A stretch of 64,000 nt of DNA. It comes from Fontibacter flavus (GTDB lineage: Bacteria > Bacteroidota > Bacteroidia > Cytophagales > Cyclobacteriaceae). Position 1 is the first letter of the stretch. The number at the start of each line of letters is the position of its first letter. Location of the stretch: the NCBI RefSeq assembly GCF_042432905.1, contig NZ_JBHLWI010000025.1, forward strand, positions 1 to 64,000, given 5' to 3'. Positions 1-9,996 of the stretch are shown here, one piece after another. The position numbers and the translations under genes were made by a program. The notes under the pieces were generated by a model. That model did no database searches. It was not told the DNA's origin and saw only the letters and a program-made list of their open reading frames with translations.

Positions 1-190
1 TCGCTTCCAAAATAGAATATTCAAGAAGAAACCAGGTATTCAAGCGGAAATTCAGAGCTAAACTGAAATACTCAATGAATTACAAATCTATTTAATCACA
101 TTCCTTAACTTAACGGCATTAAATTACAAATCAAAGTCTTTCATGATATTTATCAGTATTTTTAGGTTCGTACTGTCTAATTTTTAACCA
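1..190. other. Left-edge region without a confident gene
   Basis: Two plus-strand frames are open from the window edge to stops near 61 and 92, so this may hold the last codons of a gene that lies mostly outside the window; I cannot choose between them. The rest is AT-rich. The string ATTACAAATC occurs near 78 and 123 and resembles the core of the REP-like units at 27234-27343. Confidence 0.3.
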
Positions 191-1303
191 ATGAACAACA
201 AAAAGATGAGGACGATTTTTATCATCATACTTACCTTACATGCACTTATCCACCTGATAGGCTTCTTGAAGGGTTTTCAGCTGATCAATATTCCTGAATT
301 CACAGTTTCTATCAGTAAATCTGATGGCTTGATCTGGCTAGGGGCCATATTGGTTTTAATGACAGCAGGGATATTTTACTTTTTCGAACATCCCCATTGG
401 TGGCTATTTGGAATAACGGGAGCATTCATTTCCCAAATGCTCATTATTCCTCATTGGGCTGATGCGAAATATGCCAGTTTCCCCAATTTGATAATTTTGA
501 TTGTGGCTTTAATTGCTTTCTTTCAATTCAGATTTGAGCAAAAAGCAGAAAAGGAAATAGACGGAATTTTAGAAAATGCAGAAAAGGTAACTCTCCCGCC
601 TAACTCCAGGGAAATACTTGAGAAACTTCCTCTTCCCGTCCAAAAATGGCTCATATTTTCAGGAATTTTGAAAAAGGAAAGTATCGGTTCCGTATACATA
701 GCCCAAAATTACCTCATCAAACTCAAACCTGAACAAAAAGAATGGTTCCCCACAAAAGCCGAACAATACTCAACTATATCACCACCTGCCTTTGTCTGGA
801 CTGCTGATATGAAAATGATGCCATTTGTATATGCATTTGGAAGGGATAAATTCATTGATGGGCAAGGGGAAATGTTATTCAAGCTACTTTCCTTATTTCC
901 TGTAGCAAAAGATGGCTACAATCCACAGTTCAACGAAAGTGCTCTTCAACGGTTTTTGGGCGAAATGGTCTGGTATCCTTCTGCAGCCCTCCTCCCCAAT
1001 ATTCATTGGGAAGAAATAGACAACAATACTGCAAAAGCCACCATGACGTTCAAACAGACTTCAGGAACAGGTGTATTTCACTTCCTGGAAGACGGCAAGC
1101 TAGACAAATTCATCGCAGACCGATACATGGGAAGCGGACCGAATGCCTCAAAGTTGGAATGGACCGTCAATATCGAAGAACACAGAAACTTTGATGGTAT
1201 CAACTTACCTTCAAAAGGAAGTGCTACCTGGAAATTGGATACAGGTGACTGGACTTGGGCACAATTTGAAATCAAGGAAGTAAAATTCAATCCAAATCAA
1301 TAA
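191..1303 (+). CDS. DUF6544-family membrane protein
   Basis: This 370-residue protein has about four hydrophobic segments in its first 110 residues (for example 8-27 and 46-66), followed by a soluble domain of about 250 residues. The soluble part, with motifs such as LPLPVQKWL and the region around WYPSAALLPNIHW, fits the uncharacterised DUF6544 family often seen in Bacteroidota. No catalytic signature is visible and I assign no function. The start is an ATG with no strong ribosome-binding site, which is usual in this phylum. The stop overlaps the convergent carboxypeptidase gene by 7 bp, so the two genes share their 3' ends without a separate terminator. Confidence 0.7.
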   Translation: MNNKKMRTIFIIILTLHALIHLIGFLKGFQLINIPEFTVSISKSDGLIWLGAILVLMTAGIFYFFEHPHWWLFGITGAFISQMLIIPHWADAKYASFPNLIILIVALIAFFQFRFEQKAEKEIDGILENAEKVTLPPNSREILEKLPLPVQKWLIFSGILKKESIGSVYIAQNYLIKLKPEQKEWFPTKAEQYSTISPPAFVWTADMKMMPFVYAFGRDKFIDGQGEMLFKLLSLFPVAKDGYNPQFNESALQRFLGEMVWYPSAALLPNIHWEEIDNNTAKATMTFKQTSGTGVFHFLEDGKLDKFIADRYMGSGPNASKLEWTVNIEEHRNFDGINLPSKGSATWKLDTGDWTWAQFEIKEVKFNPNQ

Positions 1304-2580
1304 AGATCATGGATTTCTGTCATGATCCTGACCATTTCACTCCTGATTTCAGCAGTTGGCCTTACAAAATTATTGTTCATAAAGACAAAACGGTAGGTTT
1401 TCCCTTTCTTGGTTTCCAACCAGCCACTTTGCAAATGCATGTTCCTCAATGATCCTGTTTTTGCCCAGACAAAAGGTTGCCCCTCGTCCAACTGGTATGC
1501 TGTGCGTAAAGTACCTGATACACCCCCGGCGGGCAAAAGCATCTTTAATCTTTCCGTATTTCCTATCTCATTTTCCAGCTTGTTGAGAACCTGTAAAACT
1601 GATCTTGGAGTAAACATATTGTACCGGGATAATCCTGACCCATCTTCCCAAATAGGGGTACTTTTCAGGTCTTGAAGCAAATTCTCCAAACTATATTCAA
1701 TGCTTTTTTTGATCTCCAAAGTATCTGACAATTCACTAGCACACAAAAGCAAAATCTGTTCTGCCAAAAAATTGTCGCTTGGCAACATCATATGCTTATA
1801 TAGACTATCCGAAGGAATACTGTAAAAGGTCTGTAGCCAATCATGCTTCTTACGCTTGACCAATTGCACTTCTTTTTTTAGGGTATCCTGAAGTAAAATC
1901 CTTATAGCTTGGAGATTTGCTGGAAATGGAACATTCTCCTTAAAATCAACAGGGACCTTGAGTGCGGGATAGGTTAAGCCGTCTCCTATTTTTGACCTTC
2001 GGATTTGAAAACGATCACTTTGAAAAGTTGAATCTACAGCCAGAAAATCCCTGAGCCCTAAAGGAAATACATTCAACTCACCACTATTGGAGACACTCAA
2101 TGAAGCCATATTCCCATAAATTGGAAAATGAGCCAGATCAGCGCGCCAATAGCTCGGTTCAAAATCCAAGGGGCTGTCCTCTGCTAAAAATATGCGGTAA
2201 GGACTGTTGGATAAAAAATCATAAACCTTTCCATTGTCCAATTTTGGGTGTAAAAAAGACGGATCACCTGTACCCCAAATAATCAGGGAATCCTCTTTAA
2301 TTTCGTATCTGAAAGCAGGAATTGAATCGCCAAGAACATTCAATGCGGTATATAAGGTAAGCAGTTTGGTATTAGAAGCCGGCACAAAATACCGGTCTTC
2401 ATGTTGGGCATATACTATCTTTCCACCTTCTTCCTGCAATATAAATCCGACAAAATGCTCCTGCATGATCTGTGATTGCCCAAACATTTTCCTCACTTTT
2501 CTTTCGGTTAATCTTTGGGCGGTAGCACTGGAAATTATACTCCCAGCCAAAAGTAATGAGAAAATGAAAACCTGCTTCAT
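1297..2580 (-). CDS. D-alanyl-D-alanine carboxypeptidase, PBP4 type (peptidase S13)
   Basis: This 427-residue protein has a cleavable signal peptide (about residues 1-21, ending ATAQ) and the three penicillin-binding motifs in order: SNTK at 69-72 (catalytic Ser69, Lys72), SDN at 268-270 and KTG at 374-376. That layout is typical of class C low-molecular-mass PBPs (DacB/PBP4), which trim or cut cross-links in peptidoglycan in the periplasm. It is translationally coupled to the upstream S9 peptidase: the peptidase stop and this ATG overlap as TAATG at 2580. Both enzymes are exported, so the operon makes two envelope hydrolases. Family assignment is firm; carboxypeptidase versus endopeptidase activity cannot be told from sequence. 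Confidence 0.9.
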   Translation of the reverse strand: MKQVFIFSLLLAGSIISSATAQRLTERKVRKMFGQSQIMQEHFVGFILQEEGGKIVYAQHEDRYFVPASNTKLLTLYTALNVLGDSIPAFRYEIKEDSLIIWGTGDPSFLHPKLDNGKVYDFLSNSPYRIFLAEDSPLDFEPSYWRADLAHFPIYGNMASLSVSNSGELNVFPLGLRDFLAVDSTFQSDRFQIRRSKIGDGLTYPALKVPVDFKENVPFPANLQAIRILLQDTLKKEVQLVKRKKHDWLQTFYSIPSDSLYKHMMLPSDNFLAEQILLLCASELSDTLEIKKSIEYSLENLLQDLKSTPIWEDGSGLSRYNMFTPRSVLQVLNKLENEIGNTERLKMLLPAGGVSGTLRTAYQLDEGQPFVWAKTGSLRNMHLQSGWLETKKGKTYRFVFMNNNFVRPTAEIRSEMVRIMTEIHDLY

Positions 2581-4670
2581 TATGGCTGAAGGTGTTTTTT
2601 TAGAAAATCAACTGTTGCCTGATTGACCTTGACCAAATTGGCATATTTCATCCAATGGTGCGAATCATCTGGGATCATCAAATACTCAAAAGGCATTTTC
2701 TTCTCCTCAAACCTCCTGATCAGATCTGTGGTCTGACTTACCTGAACATTCCGGTCATCATCACCATGAATAAACAAGACTGGAGATTTCCAGGTATCCA
2801 GATATGCAAGTGGAGAGGATAAATAGGCTGTCCTTTGTGCTTTTTCAAAATCAGGAGCTTTCTCATAGCCATCCGGCATTTCCAAACGGCTGGACAATTC
2901 ATGAACCCCATGAATATCTACCCCTACAGCAAATAATTCTGAATCTCTTGCCAAAGCCAAAGCTGTCAGGTATCCTCCATAGGAACCTCCATAAATCCCA
3001 ATTCTCTTAGGATCCACCTGAGGTAAAGCGGCCAAGTATTCACCGGCTGCCTTAACATCTAAATATTCTTCTGCTCCCTGCCAATAGGTTCGGGCAGGCT
3101 TGTGAAACTCATATCCGTAACCAATTCCCAGCCTAAAGTTCACCGATAGCACTACAAAACCCTGTTCTGCAAGGTATTGGTTGATGGCATAGGTATTGGA
3201 ATAATAGTCCCCATAATGCCATCCCAAAAGCATTTGCCTTTGGGGGCCTCCATGAACAAACAAAACCGCTGGTTTCTTATCAGGTCCTCCTTCCTTTTCA
3301 AATACCTGCGCATGGATATTCAGACCATCTGGGGATTTGAAAATTACTTGTTTGGGAGTGACAAGTTGTATTGGAAAATCTACTGGTAATAGATTTTGGG
3401 CAATTACACTTACTTCATTAGTGGCCGTGTTCCTGACTGTAGGAAGCATTGGCCTTTGGGGTGAAGCGGAAAAATACGCGATGAACTTTTGATCTGGAAG
3501 TACAACAGGGATAGCCTCTATCCCATCCTGGACATTTGTCCAAATTTCCATAGCAGCAGTTTGAATATCCACTTTGCCTATATGTCTCCTATCTATATCC
3601 TCTTTATTGGGACCATGATTGGCTGAAAATACCAAAAACTTTTTATCCTTACTCAAGCTGACATGTTCAACCATAAAGTCCCCTTTGGTCAATTGTCTTG
3701 AAGGTCCAGTCTCCGCATGCATGGCATAAAGATGGGGCCATCCATCCTCATATGATAAATACACAAGGTTATTATCCCCTGCCCAGTGCAAATTGGCTCC
3801 TCCATGTGTCGTGGAAATGGAGCCTCTTAAGGTTTCGGGAGCTTTCCACCTGCGTTTACCCACTCCAGTTTTTACATCAGCAACCCATATTTCCCATGGA
3901 CTATGCCTTTGTTCCAAAATAGGCATTGGCTCCGGCTTCCCTCCAGGTCGTCTGACAAACACCACATAGTTTCCATCAGGTGACCACTTTGGACTAGAAT
4001 CTCTGCTAAATGAAGGAGAAAGGTATTGCACACTTTGGTTGCCAATATGATAAACCCCGATAAGACTATGAGTGCTTCTATTCACTGAAAACAATAATTG
4101 CGTACCTTCAGGAGACCAGCTCAGGTTTCCTACCGAACCTTTGATTTCAAACAATTGGCCTGAACTTTTATCCTGAAGGGATACAGTCCAAACTTGCCTG
4201 TTTTTGATAAAAGCAACGGTCTGATTGTCCTGTGAAATAATGGGCTCATCACCTTCAGTTAACAATTCTGCCTTCCCTCCACTAAAAGCCACCTTCCAAA
4301 TTTCCACTTTGGGCATCAACCTTTCCTGAGAGGGGTTTATACCTACATTGTAATCCCAGTTACTGCCATGTTCTCCTCCCCTTACGAATACCAGGGTGTT
4401 TCCATCTGAAGTAAATTGAATACCAGTGATTTCTTGCCCATCATCCTTTGAAAATGAAGTGATTTTTCTGGGAATAAATTCAGGGGCTTCTGCCACATAG
4501 ATATTCCTCAATCCCTTTTCATTCATGGCCCAGGCAATTCTATTGCTGGATGCTGCAGAGGTTAATTCTGTAGGAAAAGGATAAGAAGTAATCTGCTCCA
4601 TGGTAAAAGATTGGGCAAATAGAAATGCTCCATACAATACCAAGAACAAAGTCAAAAGGGGTTTTTTCAT
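2580..4670 (-). CDS. S9-family serine peptidase (prolyl oligopeptidase type)
   Basis: This 696-residue protein has a signal peptide (about 1-19, ending LFAQ), an N-terminal half with WD40-like (PD40) repeats such as SWSPEGTQLLFS and KWSPDGNYVVFV forming the propeller, and a C-terminal alpha/beta-hydrolase domain. The nucleophile is Ser563 in GGSYGGY; Asp639 in HGDDDRNV and a His at 671-672 in DDSHHW complete the triad. The family releases dipeptides or acylated residues from peptides; here it is probably periplasmic or outer-membrane associated. It is the first gene of a two-gene operon with the PBP4-type carboxypeptidase. The SusCD operon lies just upstream in the same orientation but is separated by a terminator. 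Confidence 0.92.
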   Translation of the reverse strand: MKKPLLTLFLVLYGAFLFAQSFTMEQITSYPFPTELTSAASSNRIAWAMNEKGLRNIYVAEAPEFIPRKITSFSKDDGQEITGIQFTSDGNTLVFVRGGEHGSNWDYNVGINPSQERLMPKVEIWKVAFSGGKAELLTEGDEPIISQDNQTVAFIKNRQVWTVSLQDKSSGQLFEIKGSVGNLSWSPEGTQLLFSVNRSTHSLIGVYHIGNQSVQYLSPSFSRDSSPKWSPDGNYVVFVRRPGGKPEPMPILEQRHSPWEIWVADVKTGVGKRRWKAPETLRGSISTTHGGANLHWAGDNNLVYLSYEDGWPHLYAMHAETGPSRQLTKGDFMVEHVSLSKDKKFLVFSANHGPNKEDIDRRHIGKVDIQTAAMEIWTNVQDGIEAIPVVLPDQKFIAYFSASPQRPMLPTVRNTATNEVSVIAQNLLPVDFPIQLVTPKQVIFKSPDGLNIHAQVFEKEGGPDKKPAVLFVHGGPQRQMLLGWHYGDYYSNTYAINQYLAEQGFVVLSVNFRLGIGYGYEFHKPARTYWQGAEEYLDVKAAGEYLAALPQVDPKRIGIYGGSYGGYLTALALARDSELFAVGVDIHGVHELSSRLEMPDGYEKAPDFEKAQRTAYLSSPLAYLDTWKSPVLFIHGDDDRNVQVSQTTDLIRRFEEKKMPFEYLMIPDDSHHWMKYANLVKVNQATVDFLKKHLQP

Positions 4671-4821
4671 AGGATCAGTCAGTTTACTATGCCAAAATTT
4701 AACAAAAAATTCAATTTAACAGTGTACCGTTCTTCCTAAAACCAATAGATTACCCCAACAAATGAGTGTATGACAGTTTCCATATTGAAAAAAATAAACC
4801 CTTCAGATGATTGGGATTATC

Positions 4822-4862
4822 TAAAAAAGAAAAACCTCTGTCCACATTAGCAGACAGAGGTT
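4822..4862 (-). terminator. Rho-independent terminator of the SusCD operon
   Basis: The arms AACCTCTGTC (4833-4842) and GACAGAGGTT (4853-4862) form a 10-bp perfect stem. On the minus strand the stem is followed by a run rich in T. It lies about 20 bp past the last gene of the SusC-SusD-lipoprotein operon. Confidence 0.88.
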
Positions 4863-4882
4863 ATACCCAGCTTCATTACCCT

Positions 4883-5311
4883 TTATGGACGGACGTTGAC
4901 GCTGATATTCCTGGATGTGGTGTAATTGCTTTCCGTTACAAGGACAAATTGCATTGTCAAGGTTGTTCCTGCCGTTCCTTCAGGAATCTCATATTGAAAA
5001 CTTTCCACATAGGAATCTTCCTTATTCCAGTTGGTAAAAGTACGTGTACTGATAGGAGTAGGCGTACCACTGACCAACCTGTTCATTCTCAATTCTGTTG
5101 CGTTTTCATGCTCAGAATATATGGTCATGGTGAAAGTTACAGTCTGTCCGACTTCCGGATTAGTATTGGAAGCCGTTAAGGTAGCAATAGTTCCTACGGC
5201 TCCTACCACATCATATTCTGGCTCCTCATCCTCGAGAATACAAGAGGACATAAATACCATCATCAGGAGCAAACTTGCGATATTCTTTATATTTTTCATA
5301 GTTAAAATCAT
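4883..5311 (-). CDS. Small SusCD-associated lipoprotein, unknown function
   Basis: This is a 142-residue lipoprotein. An ATG at 5299 (four codons in) is an equally good start and gives a cleaner signal peptide ending in the lipobox MSSC. The mature part (about 110 residues) looks like a single beta-sandwich domain: it has alternating hydrophobic strands and the phrase NTNPEVGQTVTFTMTI typical of Ig/PKD-like modules. It is the last gene of the SusC-SusD operon, 18 bp after SusD, where surface glycan- or ligand-binding lipoproteins often sit. A ligand-binding accessory role is inferred only from position. Confidence 0.72.
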   Translation of the reverse strand: MILTMKNIKNIASLLLMMVFMSSCILEDEEPEYDVVGAVGTIATLTASNTNPEVGQTVTFTMTIYSEHENATELRMNRLVSGTPTPISTRTFTNWNKEDSYVESFQYEIPEGTAGTTLTMQFVLVTESNYTTSRNISVNVRP

Positions 5312-5329
5312 TATATGGTTTTCAAGAAA

Positions 5330-6784
5330 TCACCTATCCCAAAATACCCTGTCCAAATTATTCACATTAGGGACATTGGATGAATTATTGACCACTTCTC
5401 TATTCGGATAAATAAATCTTCTTGGAAAAGCGCCTTGAGTGGTATTGGAAGGAGATGGTATCAAAGTCGGAATACCAGAAACCGTATTTGGGGAACCTTG
5501 TGGAGTAGACCTTCTCCAATCTGTCCAAGCCTCAGCCTGTAAGAACATATCGATATGTTTCTCTTCCATAATTTTAGCCAATGTCAAAGTTCCTCCTGTT
5601 TCGCTGCCGAATTTCGCTATATAGCCAGCATCAAGTGATCCAGTAACCCGTTGAAGAGATGCTGCCACAGCTGCGTTGAATGCATTAGCAGCCCTATCAT
5701 TTTGACCTAGTCTCAAAGCTGCCTCTGCCTCTATAAACTTCAACTCAGAATAATTGAGTATGGGTGTAGGTGCTTCTCTCCTATTGAGATATGGCCCAGG
5801 GATTACAGAACCCTGAGGTCTTGAAGTTGAACCATTTGGGGTCCCTACATATAAACCTGCCGTTGTCGGTGAAACAAAGAAAGGCAGTCTAGGATCATCA
5901 ATACCTGGGTCAATGCGATCTTTCAACAGGTCGATAAATCTTTGGCTTATTGCCACGTTGTTCTCTCCAAAAGTAGTCTGGAAAAACGGGAACCATGGAC
6001 CTGCAAACTCAGAACCAAACAGTACATTCGGATGGTCAGCATTGGAAGTAAAGGATCCGGCATCAATAGCAGCCAAAGCCGCCGTAGCTGATCCTTGAGG
6101 ATCTACCTTACTGAGGTGATTATGGAACCTGGCTTTCATCGCCCTTGCCAATAAAATCCATTTTGGTCTGGAATTTTGAACCCATTGAACCTCAGAGGCC
6201 GCTCTATAAATCAGATCATTGGTACTAGGACTTGTAGAACTTTGGGCATTCAGGTCTGCTATTCCTTCATCCAGAAGCTGTTGTACTCTTTGATATAATT
6301 GAGCTGCATCATCAAATCTTGGCTGCCTGATATTATCAAGTTGCAAGGCCTCCGAATAAGGAATGTCATTCCAAAGGTCAACGGAATAACCAATGATAAT
6401 GGCTTCCATGATTTTAGCCGCACCGGCATAATGTGTAGCTCCCAAGTCGGCTGATTTTTCTTTGATATTATTGATATTTAGGAGGCAATTTGCATAAAAC
6501 CTGTTCCAGGTAGCATCACTCATATCAGCGATAAAGGCATAATTATTGACCTGTTGCTGATCACCCAGTACACCTGTTAGGTACTGCATCAAAATGCTGG
6601 TAAACTGTGCCGACTCTCCGTTCAACCCATAGGCAAAGGATGCTGTCACTGCAGGAAAAATCACCTGAATCGATGCATCTGTCGCCTGATTAGGGTTGGT
6701 ATTGATTTCATCAAAACTCTCACAGGAGATCAACACAAAGAGCATCAGTATAAAAGAAAATATCTTATTTTTCATTGCTTTCAT
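5330..6784 (-). CDS. SusD/RagB-family nutrient-binding outer-membrane lipoprotein
   Basis: This 484-residue lipoprotein has a short signal peptide (lipobox VLISC) followed by the CESFDEINTNPN start typical of SusD-like group 2 proteins. It carries helical TPR-like stretches and a C-terminal segment with AEAALRLG and WTDWRRS, as seen in that family. SusD proteins form the lid of a TonB-dependent SusC channel at the cell surface and bind the imported nutrient. The gene starts 8 bp after the SusC stop, so the two are co-transcribed. The ligand cannot be read from sequence. A second ATG three codons downstream (6775) may be the true start. Confidence 0.92.
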   Translation of the reverse strand: MKAMKNKIFSFILMLFVLISCESFDEINTNPNQATDASIQVIFPAVTASFAYGLNGESAQFTSILMQYLTGVLGDQQQVNNYAFIADMSDATWNRFYANCLLNINNIKEKSADLGATHYAGAAKIMEAIIIGYSVDLWNDIPYSEALQLDNIRQPRFDDAAQLYQRVQQLLDEGIADLNAQSSTSPSTNDLIYRAASEVQWVQNSRPKWILLARAMKARFHNHLSKVDPQGSATAALAAIDAGSFTSNADHPNVLFGSEFAGPWFPFFQTTFGENNVAISQRFIDLLKDRIDPGIDDPRLPFFVSPTTAGLYVGTPNGSTSRPQGSVIPGPYLNRREAPTPILNYSELKFIEAEAALRLGQNDRAANAFNAAVAASLQRVTGSLDAGYIAKFGSETGGTLTLAKIMEEKHIDMFLQAEAWTDWRRSTPQGSPNTVSGIPTLIPSPSNTTQGAFPRRFIYPNREVVNNSSNVPNVNNLDRVFWDR

Positions 6785-6792
6785 GTTTTAGG

Positions 6793-9700
6793 TTAGAAGG
6801 ACATATTCAAGGTAACACCATAACTCCTCATGTTTGGAGTAGTAAAAGCATCCAGACCCACTACACTGTTTGGTCCTGACAAGTTAGTTTCAGGATCAAT
6901 CCCACCATAGTTGGTGAAAAGAAGAAGATTCCTGCCATAGACACCTAAAGATCCACGTGACATTCCAATTCTATTGGCAACAGAAGATGGTAATTGATAG
7001 GTCAAGGAAACGTCACGAAGCCTTATCCAGGAACCGTCTTGAACCCATCTCTCTGTCAGTTCCCTTCCCATTGCCATGGCTGCTCCAGAACCTTGAAAGG
7101 CCGCCTGATTGAGCGGCACAGGGATATTGTTCGGTTGACCGTCATTGTCCCCTCCGGGATTTTGGATTACTCCTCTGAACACCACTACTTTGTTCCTGTC
7201 TAAAGTATGTTCTGCCACACCGGAACCATTACCCATCCAATATGCAGTTACATTGACCACATCTCCACCTTTTCTGATATCCCAAAGCATAGAGAGATTG
7301 AAGTTTTTATAGGTAAAATTATTTCTCCATCCTATCAGGTAATTAGGATTTGGGTTACCTACCATTTTTTGTTGTGGATCCATGATTGGGAAACCTTGAG
7401 GATTGATTAGAATGTCCCCGTTGTCATTTCTTAAAAACCCATTGCCATAGAATAAACCAAACTGCTCACCGGGCACTAATCTTCGCTGAATCCTGGCACC
7501 ATAAAGGTTATCTACGATAGGTTCATCGTTAGGAAGTGAATTGACATAGTTTCTGTTTCGGGTAAAATTGAAAACCATATTCCAGGAAAAATCCCCCCTT
7601 TCCACTACAGTTCCTGTCACTACTGCTTCAATACCTTTATTTTGGATTTCTCCTGCATTGATCAATTGGCTTGTAAAACCGGTAGAAGCAGGAACGGGCA
7701 CGGATACGATCTGATCTCTACTGATAGCATTATAGTAGGTCACATCCAGACCGATTTTATTTTCAAACAACCTAATATCTGTGCCGATCTCGAAGGTATT
7801 GGTAAATTCGGCTCGTAGGTTAGAGTTACCTGCAGCTGAACTTAATAGCACGCCTCCAATTCCATCAATAGGGAATCTAACACCACCTGCATACCTGGTA
7901 CCTGTAGTCGCGATATTGTAGAATGTGTCTGTTGTATAGGCAGGTGGAATATTACCTGCACCGGCATACGAACCTCTTAATTTGGCATAACTAAAGATAT
8001 TGCTGTCAATTTTCAAGAGATCAGTCAACACCACACTCATACCTGCACTGCCATAAGTAAATGATCTGTTATTGGCGGGTAAAGTAGAAGCCCATTCATT
8101 TCTTACAGACAATTCCAGGAAAATCGAATTCAAATACCCCAAACTAGCCCTTCCGAAAACTGCCTGTGTAATCCTTTCAGTATCACTTCTGGTAAAAACA
8201 GGATTTTCTTGGGTGTTTGCGATATTGAATAGTCCAGGAATAGCAAAATTGGTACCGCTCATAAACAACCTGGAAGTGTTTGTCGAAAACATGTTATGTC
8301 CCACAAGGAAGGTTGAAGTAAAGTTTTCACCAAAGTCCTTCGTGGCAGAGATGATAAAATCCGAGTTGAGAATTCTATCCGTAAAATTATCCTCTATTAT
8401 TCTTCCTCCTAGTGCACCACTTGCTGCAATGGCATCACCTCCTGCTGAGGAAGGTGCCCATATCTGGGTTCTATCTTCATCAGCAAAATCAAAACCCAAA
8501 CGGTGTGTGATCGTCAACCATGAAGCTGGTGTGATGTCTGTCTGCAAATAGGTAATAAACCTGTTTACATTATCGTTAAATGGGTTATTATTCACCGTCC
8601 AAAGTGGATTGTCAGGACTAAAAGGCCTAGAACCATCTACAGCTCCTCTAAAATTTCTCTGCTGGCCGTTAGGATACACAAAGCCCGCAGAATTATCAAA
8701 AGAAGGAGGAGTCCTGTATAAACCCTGAATAGCATCTGAAAAATTATCTCCCCTACCAAACTTGGTACTTTTGCTGTTGATATAATTTACAGAACCACCA
8801 ATTTTAACTACCTCACTTAACTTTGAATCAGCTGACAGCTTAAAAGATGTTCTATTAAAGGTATTGTTTGGAATAATTCCCTCTTGGTACATATTACCAG
8901 CTGAAAGATAGAAGCTTGTTTTTTCATTGGAAGAGGATACGGCTACGTGTGTATCATTGGTGAAGCCGTTCTGAAAGAACAGGCGCTGATTATCATAAAC
9001 AGGTACTCTCGGACCTGCATTCGGATGATTCATATCCACGATTGTCCCTCTTGGATCTTTGGCAAAAGGCGTACTTTCATCATACCTTAGCGTAGACATG
9101 GGAGCACCATAATGGTTAAATGTAGTTCCTCCGTTGTAAATCCCATTATCTCCCTGACTATACCTCAATTGCTGGGGAAAATAATTCATGATTCTATCGG
9201 TAGAAGTATTGGTAGAAACATCTACTGAAAATCCTTTTGTCTTTGATCCTTTCTTAGTAGTAATCAAGACAACCCCGGTAGCTCCTTGAATCCCATATAA
9301 GGATGTAGCCGCAGGTCCTTTAAGGATAGAAATACTTTCAATATCATTGGGATTGATATCGATAGCCCTATTGGCATTGTCCACACCGCTTGATGTTCCC
9401 GTTGAGGAGCGGAAAGCATTGTTTACAGGCACACCATCTACCACAAACAAAGGTTGATTTTGACCTGAGATTGATTGAATTCCCCTGATGACAATACTGG
9501 AACCGGCACCGGCCGCACCACCTTGTCTGGTCACTTGAACACCGGCAACTTTGGCATTCAGGGCATCAACCACATTTTGCTCTCTTGAAGCCATGATTTC
9601 TGATGAACCCACCTCTTGTTGTGAAAAAGCAAGCTTCTTCTTCTCCTGGGTCAAACCAAAAGCTGTGACCACAAATTCAGATAACTGTTCTGTATCTGAA

Positions 9701-9996
9701 ACCATAGATACATCCACCCTCGAACGGTTGTTGATCGAAACTGTTTGGCTTTTAAAGCCCATGAAAGAGAAGGTTAGGACGTTGGACCCACTGGGAACAT
9801 TGATGGTATAGTTTCCATCAATATCAGTGACTGTACCGACATTACTGTTCTGAACCAGAACTGTTACTCCAGGCAATGGCTGACCATCTTCCTGAGTTAC
9901 GACTTTTCCACTTACTGTTATCCCTTGTCCAAAACTCATAGAAGAGACTCCAAACAACAGTAAGAAGAAAAACAAATGCGTAAATTTTTTCTTCAT
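6793..9996 (-). CDS. SusC/RagA-family TonB-linked outer-membrane transporter
   Basis: I take the ATG at 9996, not the TTG 30 bases upstream, because it begins a normal signal peptide (MKKKFTHLFFF...SFGQ) and has an AAAGG-like site before it. The protein of about 1067 residues has a carboxypeptidase-regulatory-like (CNA-B) domain after the signal peptide (GKVVTQEDGQPLPGVTVLV), a TonB plug with VVDGVPVNNAF and SISILKGPAATSLYG, and a long 22-strand-type barrel ending in an aromatic residue (LNMSF). It imports the ligand captured by the adjacent SusD using TonB energy. No glycoside hydrolase or anti-sigma factor is next to it. The nearest degradative enzymes are the secreted S9 peptidase and carboxypeptidase. 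Confidence 0.95.
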   Translation of the reverse strand: MKKKFTHLFFFLLLFGVSSMSFGQGITVSGKVVTQEDGQPLPGVTVLVQNSNVGTVTDIDGNYTINVPSGSNVLTFSFMGFKSQTVSINNRSRVDVSMVSDTEQLSEFVVTAFGLTQEKKKLAFSQQEVGSSEIMASREQNVVDALNAKVAGVQVTRQGGAAGAGSSIVIRGIQSISGQNQPLFVVDGVPVNNAFRSSTGTSSGVDNANRAIDINPNDIESISILKGPAATSLYGIQGATGVVLITTKKGSKTKGFSVDVSTNTSTDRIMNYFPQQLRYSQGDNGIYNGGTTFNHYGAPMSTLRYDESTPFAKDPRGTIVDMNHPNAGPRVPVYDNQRLFFQNGFTNDTHVAVSSSNEKTSFYLSAGNMYQEGIIPNNTFNRTSFKLSADSKLSEVVKIGGSVNYINSKSTKFGRGDNFSDAIQGLYRTPPSFDNSAGFVYPNGQQRNFRGAVDGSRPFSPDNPLWTVNNNPFNDNVNRFITYLQTDITPASWLTITHRLGFDFADEDRTQIWAPSSAGGDAIAASGALGGRIIEDNFTDRILNSDFIISATKDFGENFTSTFLVGHNMFSTNTSRLFMSGTNFAIPGLFNIANTQENPVFTRSDTERITQAVFGRASLGYLNSIFLELSVRNEWASTLPANNRSFTYGSAGMSVVLTDLLKIDSNIFSYAKLRGSYAGAGNIPPAYTTDTFYNIATTGTRYAGGVRFPIDGIGGVLLSSAAGNSNLRAEFTNTFEIGTDIRLFENKIGLDVTYYNAISRDQIVSVPVPASTGFTSQLINAGEIQNKGIEAVVTGTVVERGDFSWNMVFNFTRNRNYVNSLPNDEPIVDNLYGARIQRRLVPGEQFGLFYGNGFLRNDNGDILINPQGFPIMDPQQKMVGNPNPNYLIGWRNNFTYKNFNLSMLWDIRKGGDVVNVTAYWMGNGSGVAEHTLDRNKVVVFRGVIQNPGGDNDGQPNNIPVPLNQAAFQGSGAAMAMGRELTERWVQDGSWIRLRDVSLTYQLPSSVANRIGMSRGSLGVYGRNLLLFTNYGGIDPETNLSGPNSVVGLDAFTTPNMRSYGVTLNMSF

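Noticed and set aside
8072..8551. Plus-strand ORF of 159 codons opposite SusC
   Set aside because: It is antisense to the barrel domain of SusC and has no family signature.
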